Shown in pieces: positions 50,061 to 62,111 of a DNA stretch of 64,000 nt. This DNA comes from Atrichornis clamosus. Its lineage: Eukaryota; Chordata; Aves; Passeriformes; Menuridae. The DNA is taken from contig WBMZ01011597.1 of the NCBI GenBank assembly GCA_013400975.1, forward strand, positions 1-64,000, written 5' to 3'. A program made the position numbers and the translations under genes. Each line of letters starts with the position of its first letter. Positions within the stretch are counted from its first letter, which is position 1. The notes under the pieces are model-generated. The model had not been told where the DNA came from. It ran no database searches and worked only from the letters and a program-made list of their open reading frames with translations.

Positions 50061-50800
50061 TAATTAATACCAGGCGTTGGGGTGGAGCAGGACAGGACTG
50101 CTCCACTCATTTGTTTTGTCCCGCTTATTTATTACCCATTGTATGAAACAGCTGTAATTCTTTAGCCACATATAAACGAGAATTCTGCCAATTAATAGCA
50201 TAGAATCTCACACCACTGATTCTTGCTCTGTGTCTTAGTCTGCAAGGTCTGCCTCAGACACCATCTTAAGGAGTAGATGCTGTTCACGGTTCTGCTTGGG
50301 GGTAAGAAAATGTCCCAACATTATAGTCTGAGTAACTGTGCAGTTTCCACTTTGCCAGGGTACTCAAAATTCCTGGTATTACAAGATTTCAGTAAATTCT
50401 TTCAGCACACTAAATTACTTTTTATGTAAAAGGCAATATTAATATAGTTTGTTCATGGCAGTGCAAATTGTCATGTAGTGGATTCCCATTACAATTACAA
50501 GAGCCTGTTTATTTTTTTTCTCATTTCAATAGAGTTGTTACAAAATGTCTACAACCCATTGGAATGACAATGTCTATGTATTTAACAAAATCTCTTAAGA
50601 TCAAATTTTTCTAACCTGGATTATTATGCAGAGCTTTCAACTTGCACAAATAAGTAGTTGCCTGCACAACAACTGAATTTCCTTATGTAAATCTGCAAAT
50701 AGGCAGCAAGCTTCTCTGTCTGCACATTACCTATGCATGCAAATAAAGTCTTTTGAGAATAACTCCATTTTCACTTCTACACGTATATATATGCAAGAAG
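50061..50800. promoter_or_regulatory. Candidate conserved non-coding block
   Basis: AT-rich, non-repetitive sequence with many TAAT/ATTA cores, CTTTGT-like and ATGCAAAT-type words (ATGCATGCAAATAAAG near 50736 contains a POU octamer-like ATGCAAAT). No coding potential. The call rests on texture alone. Confidence 0.22.
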
Positions 50801-53800
50801 AGTCAGATTCTTGCTTACATTATCTATAGCAGGTTGATCAATTACCAAAAGTTACAGGACTAATATTTTTTTCCTTTAGAAACACAACCAAAGGCACTGA
50901 GATTTGTGTATATTACTATATATCACTTTCACTGGAACTAGGAAGCTTCAAAGGAACTGCTGCCAACAGGACAACAAAAGGTCATGATTTTAACCTTTGC
51001 CCTGTAGTCTGTAAGTCAAAGATCAAAGCTACCTAGTTCCAAAGTTGTTTGCATACAGTCATTTAACACAACACATGCTTTCAAGGAATTTCTTTGTAAA
51101 TACAATTAGAATGTGCAAAACCCACCAAAACAAAACAGTCACGTATATTTATGTTGATTGAAGGTTAAAACCATAGGTCACTCTCAGTTTTAGTTTCCTG
51201 GGGTTTGGGCTTGCTCTCTCAGATAATAAAAATCATGCTTTGCAGAGGAAAATGTATAATAAATAAATTTAGAAGGAAGTTTAATTGGTAGTTTCTGGGA
51301 TTAACAGGAAGAATGTGAATATGAGAGTACTTACACTATGCACAAACTTGATATGATTGTAATAATGTCTGCACAAAAGGGGAAGCTTATTGTTACTTTT
51401 CGCTATGGTAGGAAAGTCTGTATTCCCAGCAAAGATTCAAGAGCACTATGCACAAAAAGATTGCATTAGCTCCTAGCAAATCTTTTGTACTGCTGAAGAT
51501 TTCTGTGATTGTTTTTTGAAGTAGTGACTTGCTCATTACATACTGTTACTTAAGCGCAGACAAATGTAGTAGGCAGTTTTTTCAAACATCACCTTTAAAA
51601 GTGGATTGAATGCATTGTGTTGTATGACCAGAGAGCACAATGCTGACAAGGGCCCTCAACTGCTGCCCGTATTTTTACTGCTTGATTATCAGCAGAGCTG
51701 TGTGGAGCCTGATGTTCCTTCTAAAGAACAGCAGCTCTAAAAGTGCACCACATCCTTCATGATGACATAGACAGTGAATGTCTATTGCCAAAGCAATGTC
51801 CTGAAGGAGGACAAAAAACACTGGGGGTTTTTTGTACCTTTGGTGTCAATGAGCAGATTGTGCGTCTCCGTGATGTTAATCTAATTTGAGAAAACAGATT
51901 GTTCAAAACATCTTGTCATTGCTTATAGTGCTGTAAGCATAAATGTGCTATATTCTCAGAATGCAATTTGCAAGAACCTCGGTTTTTGTGTTTAAAATTG
52001 TGCAAGATTTGCAATAAAGTGTACAGACAGTTGTTTTGCACTTGTTCCAGTGCCAGAGGGACTGGGAAAAAAAAGTATTCTCCAAATCCTAAATTTGAAC
52101 ACTGGCTTTCAAGAAGCTGAATAAAAATTTTAAAATAATGATGTTTTCTATGCCTTTTTATTCCCAAAAAATAATTTATCAAAGATTTTCTAGTGGTAAA
52201 GAGTAGATAGAGTTTTATTCTTCAGAGAAATAAAAGACTGTCCAAATTATAATATATTTTTACTGCACAAATTGCTACTAGAGATTTAATTTCCTAATAA
52301 GTATTTTGTTGTTCACAGTGTCTGTTCACTAGATCTGGATTTTTGCAATGTTTTTAAATTTTTGCATATCTTACCTGCTCATTAAATATAACACATTCCT
52401 AGTTAGCACTGGAATAAAAAGTACTCAAATACCAAAAGAAGCTCTGGTATTTCTGGCCACAAGTTCAGCTATGAAGTCTATGAAATCTTGCAGGGAAACC
52501 TATCCCAGCTAAATATCCAGCCCAGTTTTGCAGACTCAACAGATGTGGATGGTTCAAATAAGCATCTGGACTTTTGATGTTTACATAAAACCGAATGCCG
52601 GTTTTCTGAGATTCCCCAGATCTAGAGACCTCCCTGCACCTTCTGACAAATCTGACCGAAATCTGAACCATTTGTGACTAACCAGTATCAACTGTCTGAA
52701 CCAAAATCATGGACAGAAACCATCTCTGTCGTAAAATCTTTTCAGGGTGTTCAAATGATGAGGCAAGCCTGGCACTGTGGCTACAGCTCTGATTGCTATC
52801 ACTGGGGGCTAGCACTTCAGCTGGGGCAGACGACCATTACACCATTGACTTCCTAGACTTTCTGTACTGCTTTGAAGTGAATTTACCACTTACTGGATAA
52901 TATCCCCACAAACAAATTTTGGGAAGAAAAAAAAGAAGAAGTTGTAGTACCAGGTTCTGGATTCAATTAATTTGTAAGAGTTGAGAAAAGCCCTTTTCTT
53001 TTTTAAACCAGACGTTTATTTTTAACAAGGGATGAAATCATTGGAGAACAAAAACTGAGACATCTGTTCTTTTATATCTGTTTATTGTAAGTGCTTAAAT
53101 GTGAGTTCGGTTTCACACAGTTTTGACATTGTTGCTTCATTAATAATGATTACGTAATTGCAACCACAAAACAAGCTGTAAGGCTGTAACATTTTCATTA
53201 CTTATTAGCAAAGAACTCGAAACAAAAGACAGATCAGCAAGGAGGTAGCAAAGATTTTTGTGTTGAAAGTGGTTCATATACAGATTTTCATAGCAGCTGT
53301 GATCTGGATCAAGCTGGTGAAAATAATGAATAGACATTTCTGTTAAGGAATATGATTAAATTAAAAAAAAATCAAAACACCTTTGAAGAACAGGCTTATT
53401 TCAGTGAAATTTTGGGGAAAAAATGGCAAAAATAACTATTTCACTCACTGTTACTGTTTGATAAAGCTTACAGACATCATGCTGTTTAAGTAAAAATATT
53501 TTTCTGATGTTTTCTCTAATTTTGATTAGGTCTTTTTCTCTTCACACAATCAGACAAACACTAAGACTAACCTGTGATTTTTAAATGAGCTCCAAATGTA
53601 AAGCAAAGCACTCAGCTTATTTAAGCCACTGTAAAATTTTACATTTTTAGAGTACAACTCTTTAATGCATAGTTTTTATTCTAATAATGCTACATAAAAA
53701 TGCAATTTTACTTTTTTGACAGTTAAAATTTTGACTTAGATTTCTTTAAAAACTTTCATTTTTTCCTAAGTGGAAATTTAAGTTGTCAAGGCATCGTCTC

Positions 53801-54500
53801 ACTGGCACAGACTACTTGGAACAGGCCATTTTCTTCGTACATTTCCTAGGCAGGAAGACTGTGATAAAGACAAAATGTGGTGGCATCAAGAAACATAGTT
53901 GTAAAGGAGGAACACGTATCTGGCAAGTAGATACACCATAGCCATGCAAGAAGCAGAGCCACCCTTTCCCAGAGTAGTAACAGACCACAGTGTACAGTAC
54001 GTTAACCACAGCTCTATTTTTACACGTGTGATGAATGTCTTCTGGATTTTTGCTTAGTATTTACACAGATACATAAATTTTCCACTCTGAAGGAGCCATG
54101 CCAGTGTGGACAGTTGCTGTGGTACTCTGAATCAAAGTAGCAGTCACATGCTTTTTTCCCCATGTGCTTTGCAGGTTTCAGGATACACAGGCCTCTGCTC
54201 TACTGACATCCCTTATGTTGCCACCCCAAGCTGACAATACCTCAGGCACATAAGCTGTCCTAAGCAGCAGTAAGCCCACAGAAATGCTCAGTGTACCTCA
54301 CATCTGTAATTGCAATCACAAATTTTAAATCAAATGAAAGCCAAGATGCTGTGGTGGGCTATCATCAAAACTTTGCAGGCTCAGATGGAAGGACTAGGGA
54401 GGATTGGCAGGCATTTGGAAACAGAGCTGTAATAGAGACAAACAGGGAGTCTTAAAACTGAGGACAGAGAGCAATTGACTCTGCTAATGGAAACACATGC
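50801..54500. other. AT-rich non-coding stretch, no gene recognised
   Basis: Very AT-rich; open frames are below 90 codons. No transposon ends, LTR or RNA genes seen. Confidence 0.6.
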
Positions 54501-55000
54501 AGTATTAAATGAAAGTGTTCCGCACCTTCTTCATAAGGTGGCACTTGGGAGCCCAGTCTCTCCGTCCTGTAGGGTACATTTCTAACACAGTGTGAGGGGA
54601 AAAACAGCCGAGTGATTCCAGCTCCAGTTAATGGGAGCTGTGCTCCTAGTCCATGGTGTGCAGTGTGAAATATTTACCTATGTCTTTCCAGTGAGGCTAC
54701 TTATGTAATTTCAAGGGAGGAAGTAGCCAAGGGGAAGCTGCTTTATACCAATTAAATGGAGAAGAATTGGATGGAGGGCAATTCAATGTATTCACCTTTA
54801 CAGGGAGATCTCTGTTTAAACATCTCAATGGGACATTTTTTAATGAAGAACTAAACTGCACGCCCTGCGTATGTCAGAAAGGGATAGCTGCGGCCCACAA
54901 CACTGAATTTCTCTCTCAGGAAGGAGACTAGTGTGTAGTGTAGCTTCCTGCTGGGTGATATATTTACCTTATCAAGATGATCACAGAGAACTGTGTATGT
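54501..55000. promoter_or_regulatory. Candidate conserved non-coding block
   Basis: Non-repetitive sequence of mixed composition with clustered E-box-like, TAAT and GATA-like words (CCAATTAAATGG, TTATCAAGATGATCA) and scattered CpGs (CTGCGTATG, AGCTGCGGCCC). No open frame of note. Inference from composition only. Confidence 0.22.
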
Positions 55001-56601
55001 ATATTCATAAATCACTCCACCTCTGGACTATGATGGGAGAATGTTGCAAGGTTAGAAGGTTTAGAAAATACCTCCAAGTATATTGAGGCTTTTGTCAAAG
55101 TTTATCAGATTCTGTCTGACTCTGAGGAGTCTTCTTACTCCTCCTCTTCATCTTGCTTTCAAGCTTTTCTCCACACTCCTCCCATTCCTTCCATTTCCAT
55201 TTGCTCTTCTCCAGTCCCTTCTCCAGTTTAGTACAAAGCTGCAGCTCCTGTCTCTACACATAAGCAACTCTTGTGCAGATCTTCAATCTCAGTCCAGACT
55301 GAAGGGGACAAATCAGAAGATTCTCGAAGATATCAATAGTTGTGTAATATATCCGTATATTAAGTCACTTTGACCCACCCAGGTACAAGTGAGTGAAGGC
55401 TGGAGTAGTTAACACCCTGAGGACCTAAATGAAAATCTAACTTAGATATTGGGCACTCTGTGCATGTTGTGTCAACAGAAATTCTCCCTTATGTATGGAA
55501 GAGGGTGTCTTGGATACCATCTGACTTATAACCTCTGATGACGTTCTTGTGTATTCTACATATACAAATCAGAAATCTTATGAGTAAATGTTGAAAAGAG
55601 TATCCCACCTATCATCAGAACTAGCAAAACTTTACTACAGATGTTTTGGAGTTAACAAAAAAAAAAAACCAACCCACCACCAGCAAAGGATTGGTTATAA
55701 AATTACTGCTTTATCCCAGTTCTCAAAACAATTCAGACTTGTGCCTGTGCTTTGGTTCACAATTGTCTCATTATTCTGTTTTTTCTATGCACAACTCCCT
55801 GTAGGAAACTGTTTAGATGCAACTTTTTCTCATGCTGGACATAAAATGAAAGGCCAGCTCAGGCCACAGACAGACAGATTTTAGGCCCATATTTTGTATC
55901 AGTGGAGTTGCTCTACATTGGCAGGGGTGTAAATGAGATCAGAATCTGGCCTGTGCTGTACCACTGCAGTCATGCTTGAGAACTGAGCTAAGCTTTACAG
56001 GTGATAATGTGCACATATCTGCCAAGTCTATCAGCTTGTCCAACCTCGGATTACACCTATTTGAAGATTCTCTATATGAGCAGTAACAGATTCAATCATC
56101 TGGTATAGGGCAACTGCAAAAAATAATCTTGCATACTGAGCTCTTGTGCACAGTTCCCGCCTCCTGTGATGTGTGTAGCTATGAAGGTGTTGGCCCGTTT
56201 TGTCTACGATGTCCCTCTAGTTTTCCCAGGAAGCAACAGTCAAAAAGACCAAGACTAAAAGGCCACATGTTTCCATCCAAGTGTCTCAAAATCAGCACAA
56301 AGAACTCCTACCTGCCAGAAAATGCCAGAAAACGTCGTCACTGTTCCCACAGAGTAAGAGTGCCTATAGTTGCTGGATGGGTGGAAAGCAGTGGCATAAG
56401 TGGATAAGGGTAAAAAATTGGCTGCAACTCTGAGTCCTACTGTATGTGCCAAAATTATCCTTCTCCTTCGGCCTACCCTTGCACTGAGATCTGTACTGGG
56501 TTGCCTAGGGCACTACCACAACCTACTCTCTTATGCACACTTTCTTTCTCTTATTTAACTCTTTCATTTGTTTCTGCATCTCAAAACAAGTGATTCAGAA
56601 T
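55001..56601. other. Unique non-coding stretch
   Basis: Contains a C/T-rich patch at about 55120-55220 that yields a leucine/phenylalanine-rich 96-codon frame, and other frames up to 98 codons without domains. No gene recognised. Confidence 0.55.
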
Positions 56602-56834
56602 CATCGCTAGCGGCTCTTCTCAAGGCAGGACGGGTGTGAGGGGGCGAGGTCCAGGCACAGCGACCTTCCAGGAAGTGTCCCTTGTCGAGCTGCTCCCGTG
56701 GGACCCGCAAATCCCTTCGCACACAGCAGGCACTCCCTGCGAGGTGTGTGCAGACAGGCACACGCACACACATGATCCAAGCAACCAGCAGAGACAAAGA
56801 GGCGGGATGGAGCCCTTCATTTAGCATTCCAAGG

Positions 56835-56850
56835 TTTAATGAGGTTTAAT
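56835..56850 (-). terminator. Poly(A) signals of the LTR
   Basis: Two ATTAAA hexamers 10 bp apart on the minus strand, within a duplicated CATTAAACCT unit. They lie about 60-80 bp after the TATA box, as in LTRs with a short R region. Confidence 0.5.
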
Positions 56851-56908
56851 GAACACTCCAAGAGTCCAGTGATGAAGAGCCAGCAGATGGCTCGCGGATA
56901 GCAGAAGG

Positions 56909-56916
56909 TTTTATAT
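56909..56916 (-). promoter_or_regulatory. TATA box of the LTR
   Basis: ATATAAAA on the minus strand, downstream of three inverted CCAAT boxes and upstream of the LTR poly(A) signals. Intact sequence; activity unknown. Confidence 0.55.
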
Positions 56917-57249
56917 GGGGGTAGAAAGGGGTGGAGAGAGCATCAGGGTCCAATGAGGTAAGGGTCCAGGGTGGAGATAAGGTGGGGTGACAGGGCTACA
57001 ACCAATGGGGGAAGTTGAGGGGAGGAGAAAGGGAGCCGGAGCCAATGGGGCACTGAACAAGGGAGAACTTTCCAGAACTGGGGTAAGGGTTCATGGCTGA
57101 TTGACAGAGGGATTAACATAATGGGGTGTACCCCAAGTGGGAGATAAACCATTACATTAACTTAGGGGGAGAACCATAAGGCAGAACCATAGCATACACC
57201 GAAGTGGGGGAAAACCTTAAAACAGTGGCAGTTTCAACCACTGCAACAT

Positions 57250-60200
57250 AGAATTATGCATCCTTTCTCACAAGAAAAGATGAATCTTTCCATGGTGTAC
57301 TCCTGGCTTAGAAACAGTATCCACTGCTTCTGAAAAAAACCTGGGAAACCTGAAGAAGCAGGATGAACATGCGTTTCTGGACATTGCTGAGAAGACAAGC
57401 TAGGAAACTCAAGAAAGATTGCCTTACACTCCTACTCAAGCCATTTCCTGAGTTGTACTTGCCTCCTTCAAGAATTGTGAGAAAGCCCGGAAAAGAAGTG
57501 GCAAGTCTGAGAAGGCTGCAATAAATGTACGTCCCAGCATGTTTTTGATCAATTGCTCCATTTAGGACCTTTGACTACTGATGCAACCCAGTCTGGCTTC
57601 CATCCAAACAGAGTGAAGTGAGGAAAGAAGACAAACTTTCCAGTGGGTGATGGCTTATCTTCCTCAGGTTTTTTTGAAAAATAACACAAAATATCACACA
57701 CACGAAGGGCAATATTATGAGTGACCCCAGAAGATCATAAGGAATAATAAAAATGTTGAGAGATATCTCAAGTCTTATAGTTAAAAGCCTTCTACACCCT
57801 TTAGCTCCAGTACATGCTGAAAGGTGAGCAGAGCTGTCATGAAGAAATCCAACAAGGACAGAACTTCCTCCCAATGAAAATTCAACCTACTTTTACCTAT
57901 TCATTACCATAAGTTATTTCAGTAAGCAATATTCTACGTTCTTATTCTATCCTCACGAGCTCTTTCTTCCTAGTGCCCAGTTTTAACCAGTTGCCCTCTT
58001 TTAAGGTGGAAAGAATTTGTTCTCCCCTCCTATCCACTCCCATACAGTTTGGACATACAAAGACCTGCTTTGTGACTCTCTATTTCCTTCTGTGGCAGAC
58101 TGTAGGGCCATGAAAGTTGAGAAGTAAGGTATAGAACTAATGGTAAACAGCCTGAGGTGCCAATGGCAATTTCAGAGCTAACTTCCTCTAGGCTTGGGTA
58201 AGAAGGGACTGTAAGGAAGTCTTCAATAACTGTGGAATTCTGTAGAAAAGTCAGAGAAGAAGGTAAGTGGCTGTGTTCACCTCTGGGTTCATCAAGAGTG
58301 CTGGGTTCTGCTGGGGATGTAGGCAAGACTCACATTTCTACCCCACCCATACTGCAGGGCTGCAGCAGTGATCTGGTCACAAGAAGGATTCTTTGCAATG
58401 TAGGAACCAACAAGCCCACTTGGAGGAACACGCAGATGGCCACACTAGCCTTGCCCATGGTGGCCACACCATCATTCTCCTGCTGGGTCAAACTCCTGTA
58501 CAAATGACACTGCACCACTGGCCCAGGGGTCCCAACAATGCCACACAAGGCAATCCTAAGAAAGAAGTGGTTAGAGGGAGTTTGTGACATCTGTACCTCT
58601 TGTTGATGCCTGTAGGCTCCTCTAGACTAGATTTCCTTGCTCTGCTGCAGAAAAACTACTTCTTCTCCCTATTTGGGAATAAAAAACAATCATTTTGAAA
58701 TGTATTTCTTACCTTTTATCTATGGTAGAGTGGGAGTGGATGATTCCCTTTCCTCCTCAGAAGAGTGACTGCTTTCATATCTGTTCCTCCAGGAACAGCT
58801 GTTCCCTGTTCAACCAAATGCAAGATGAACATGGGTGCGTCAAGCACCCAGTCTTTCCTCCCTCACGTCTTTAATATCTCTGTCACTTGCCTTGATCTGT
58901 GTTCCTGTAAGCTAATATAAATTCTTTATGCAATAGCCCTACTAGGCTTGTGTCCTTGAACCCTGCCTCTCCCTACAGAAACTAACAATTTACTCAGAGT
59001 AAAACATGCACCAGGCATGGGCTCCTCAAGTGCTCTGTGAAAAGCAGAGAACGAGTAAAGAAAGAAATTATAGGAATAAAGCCCTTCCCCAAGGATTAGG
59101 AATCCAGAGAGAAGATATATGCTATAAAGTGCAAAAATACTTTATTATTGTCATGTGAAGAAACCTCTTTATGTTGTGAAGTGCAAGCAAGTTGGATTGG
59201 CTTCACGGGGAGAGGCTGCTAGCTAGCAGAAAGCCCTGAAATACTGCTCACAATTTAACAGCTCTCCAGAGACTGACTGCCCTCATGGGAGGCCAAAAAA
59301 GCCAAAGAAAACATTCAAAGGCTGTCCATCCCTTCTCACTGGGGGCTGGTTCAAGAAAGCCAAAACACAGTCACCATGCATAAGAAAAGCCCCTAAGCCT
59401 TGTGTATCAGACTGTGCAGTTTGGCAGGAGACTGCAGGAGAGCAGAGACAGCTTCCCACCACGAATCTCTTGCCTGAGGGTGCCAGCTGGGGCAGGGGGC
59501 AGGTCTGCTGGAGGACATGGAGGGCAGACAGCCCCAACCTGCATGGGCCAGCTGGAAACCCTCTACATCCACCCAGGCTCAGTATGTCCAGGGGCCCTGG
59601 GGCGGATTACAGGAAGAGACAGGGAACGTAAACACTGGCTGTGTTCTAGTCTGGCCCTCAGAGGCATGTGAGAGAAAAAGAGCATTTCCCAGTGGTGTCA
59701 TTCTCACATGTCTTCAGGAGTGGCGTACACAAACAGGGCTGTGAACTGTCTCTGTCACACAGGTTTGAGCCACCAGCCTGGACACTGGATGTCTCTGCCT
59801 GTGTGCTTGTTAGAGAACCTGGTCCGGAACAGGAGATGCACAGCACATCCTGTCTTACGTAAAAAACCAGCAATAATAATTGAAAAACCTCCCTAGAAGC
59901 CACAAGTCTAACAGCAAACCTCTTGCTTCTTGGCTGGATCCCAGCCCCACCCCTTGCTTTGCTCTTCTAACCCTCCACTGGTAGGTCAACCACCAGAGCA
60001 TGTTGGGGTTCACTTGCCATGGTGATGAATGCTCTGGGTGAGATCAGACCCCTTGTGCAGAAGTGCACACACATGACATGCAAGCTGCCTGGATGCTTGT
60101 GTTTGCTACTGGCCTCCAGGCAAATTTGTAAGGGAGGCTGTGCAGGTGAGTTTAACAGTGGCAGGTGGTCACAGGAGGGAGCATTTGGTAGTGCTCCCAT

Positions 60201-61515
60201 TCTCTGGTCCACCCCACCAAGGGGTCAGGTTGGAGACACCTTCGTGAATGACATTCCTGTTAAAGGGCCTTAAACTTCAACTTAGTGTTGGCTCCTTGCA
60301 TATGCTTCTGGTGGCTCTTCTTCCTCTCTTCCTCCCAACTTCCATTGCCCGGGGTGAAATGCCCAAAGAACCTCTTGCTGGAGGCCAGAAACCCCTGAAG
60401 ACCCCCAGTGTGGTGGCAGCACCATCTTCCTTGCCCTTTTGCACCCAGCAGGGGTTGGAAAATTATGCCTGGGGAAACAGTGAAGCCTCCATGGGCTTGG
60501 CAAAGACTACACAGAAGGAGCTACAGGTTTCTTGGGCTGGATGCTGTGCTCACTCTGTGAGACAGAGTGCTTGGTTTTTCTAGACATAGCTGCAGGGCAG
60601 ACGTATCTGCTTGTCTAGTCTGAACCTCACACATGGCCTGCAAATACTATTCTCAGGCAGTTTTGAATCCCTTCCTTCTTTTATCTGTAAAATCATGGTG
60701 ACACAGAGGAGGTGGATAGCAATCAATTGCTCTCTTTTTCACCATAAAAACCAGGGAGTGGCAAATGTAGTTAGTGGGAGGTATAATCAAAACAAACAAA
60801 AGGCATCCATGCAAAGAGTACAAAGACTTATGGAGCAGGACCAAGCCTGGGGAATTCTGTGTTCTTACGAGCTTTTGGGGTGAAGGATGACTGCTCTTCG
60901 AAAACTTCTGGGATTTCTTCTAAAGAAAAGCAGCAAACCAGACTTACTCTGCTGATCCATTATTGCCATGTGGACCTAACTGGGATAACTTAGACATTTT
61001 ATTCTTTACATGAGGCCCTGTGAAATAATTGGATTAATTCAGAGCTCTTTTTCCTGCAGGGAAAAAAACCCGAAAAAAACAGCGTAAGGTCTGACAGACA
61101 CACAAGTGTGTGTCCCCCTGCCTTAAAATAAAGGCTTTTACCAAAAAAACGGTCGGCAGATACATGAGTGACCCTAAGCAATGTATTGCAGGAAGATGCA
61201 AGCAAGTTAATTATCAACTAGCACAGTGGCTGTGCTTTTACAGCCACTTTAAACCTCTCAATCCTTTTAGCTAAGCGTTGCTCTATAGCCCTCCACTGAG
61301 CAGTCATTACAAAAAGGTGGCTGAGCAAGCTCCTGTCTGCTTTCAGTTCATCTGTGAAGAGCCAGACCAAAGAAATTGTTCCAGCAACATATTCTTGCTG
61401 CTATGTTGTTGATGTCCCAATTTGAATTTTAGTTCTGACAGGTACAGAAGTTTGCTTCCCCCATGGGTATCCTTATATGCTAAGTAGTGGGCAATTGACT
61501 TGCTGCGAGTTCTGA
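57250..61515. other. Non-coding stretch, moderately GC-rich at 58.2-60.6 kb
   Basis: Many 60-110-codon frames overlap on both strands between 58.2 and 60.6 kb, which fits GC-rich non-coding sequence. One plus frame at 60248-60583 has a hydrophobic start resembling a signal peptide (MLLVALLPLFLPTSIARG from about 60302), but the rest is unrecognised and no exon structure is evident. No transposon seen. Confidence 0.45.
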
Positions 61516-61519
61516 CTTA

Positions 61520-61976
61520 AAATAGAAGATAGAAAAAAAGGGAAAGGAGGAAGGGAAGTTGGGGAAGAAGGAAAGAGGTGGGGAAAGAAAAGAAAAAAGG
61601 AAGAGCAAAAGAGAGAGGAATGGAGAAACAAAAAAGATGAGAAGGCAGGCGGGTAGGAAGGCAGGCAGGCAGGCAGGAAGGCAGGCAGGAAGAAAGGCAG
61701 GCAGGCAGGAAGGAAGGCAGGAAGGCAAGAAGGAAGGGAAGGAAGAAGGAAAGAGGTGGGGAAAGAAAAGAAAAAAGGAAGAGCAAAAGAGAGAGGAATG
61801 GAGAAACAAAAAAGATGAGAAGGCAGGCGGGTAGGAAGGCAGGCAGGCAGGGCAGGNGAAGGAAGATAAAAGAGAAAGACTAAAGAACAGAAGAACAAAA
61901 TTTTAAAGGGCAGGCTGGTGGGAAGGCAGAAAGGAATGAGGGGAGAAAAAGGAAGAGTGAAAGAGAAAGAGAAAAG
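61520..61976 (+). repeat. Purine-rich minisatellite with a 178-bp tandem duplication
   Basis: Nearly all A/G with scattered C, composed of GGAA, GGCA and GAAAG words. A segment beginning GAAAGAGGTGGGGAAAG at 61571 recurs at 61749, exactly 178 bp later. It stays almost identical for about 100 bp through AAAAAAGATGAGAAGGCAGG, then ends in (GGCA)n. An N lies at 61857, at the end of the second copy. The proline/leucine/phenylalanine-rich minus frames here (up to 141 codons) are by-products. Confidence 0.93.
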
Positions 61977-62111
61977 CCAGAGCTCTTTTAGCCTCCCTGT
62001 GAGGTCTAGAAGGTTTCCTTACCAGTGATAATTCAGCTAACAAACATCTGACCCAAATCAGTTTATGCAGCTATTTGGTCCTCTCTTCACTTTAAAAATA
62101 AATCCTCAAGC
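61977..62111. other. Short non-coding stretch
   Basis: Lies between the minisatellite and the L1-like fragment; it may contain a further decayed part of that element. Confidence 0.4.

Larger units (their letters stand above)
56602..57249 (-). mobile_element. Solo LTR of an endogenous retrovirus, minus strand
   Basis: About 650 bp that is GC-richer than its surroundings and has LTR promoter order on the minus strand. It starts near TGTTGCAGTGG (57248), then three inverted CCAAT boxes (plus-strand CCAAT at 57042, 57002 and 56950), and a TATA box (ATATAAAA, 56909-56916). Two overlapping-repeat ATTAAA poly(A) signals (56835-56840 and 56845-56850) follow at about 60-80 bp, leaving room for a short R region. 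A U5-like segment ends near 56602. No gag, pol or env remains lie on either side, so recombination between LTRs probably removed the body. Edges are uncertain: AGAAT occurs at both 56597 and 57250 as a possible target duplication, while a TGTT/AACA pair would instead place the left end at 56569. The class (ERVK- or ERVL-like) is not determined. Confidence 0.65.

Noticed and set aside
61473..61898. Minus-strand frames up to 141 codons rich in P, L, F, S and C
   Set aside because: Direct translation of the purine-rich minisatellite; repeated because the DNA is repeated.
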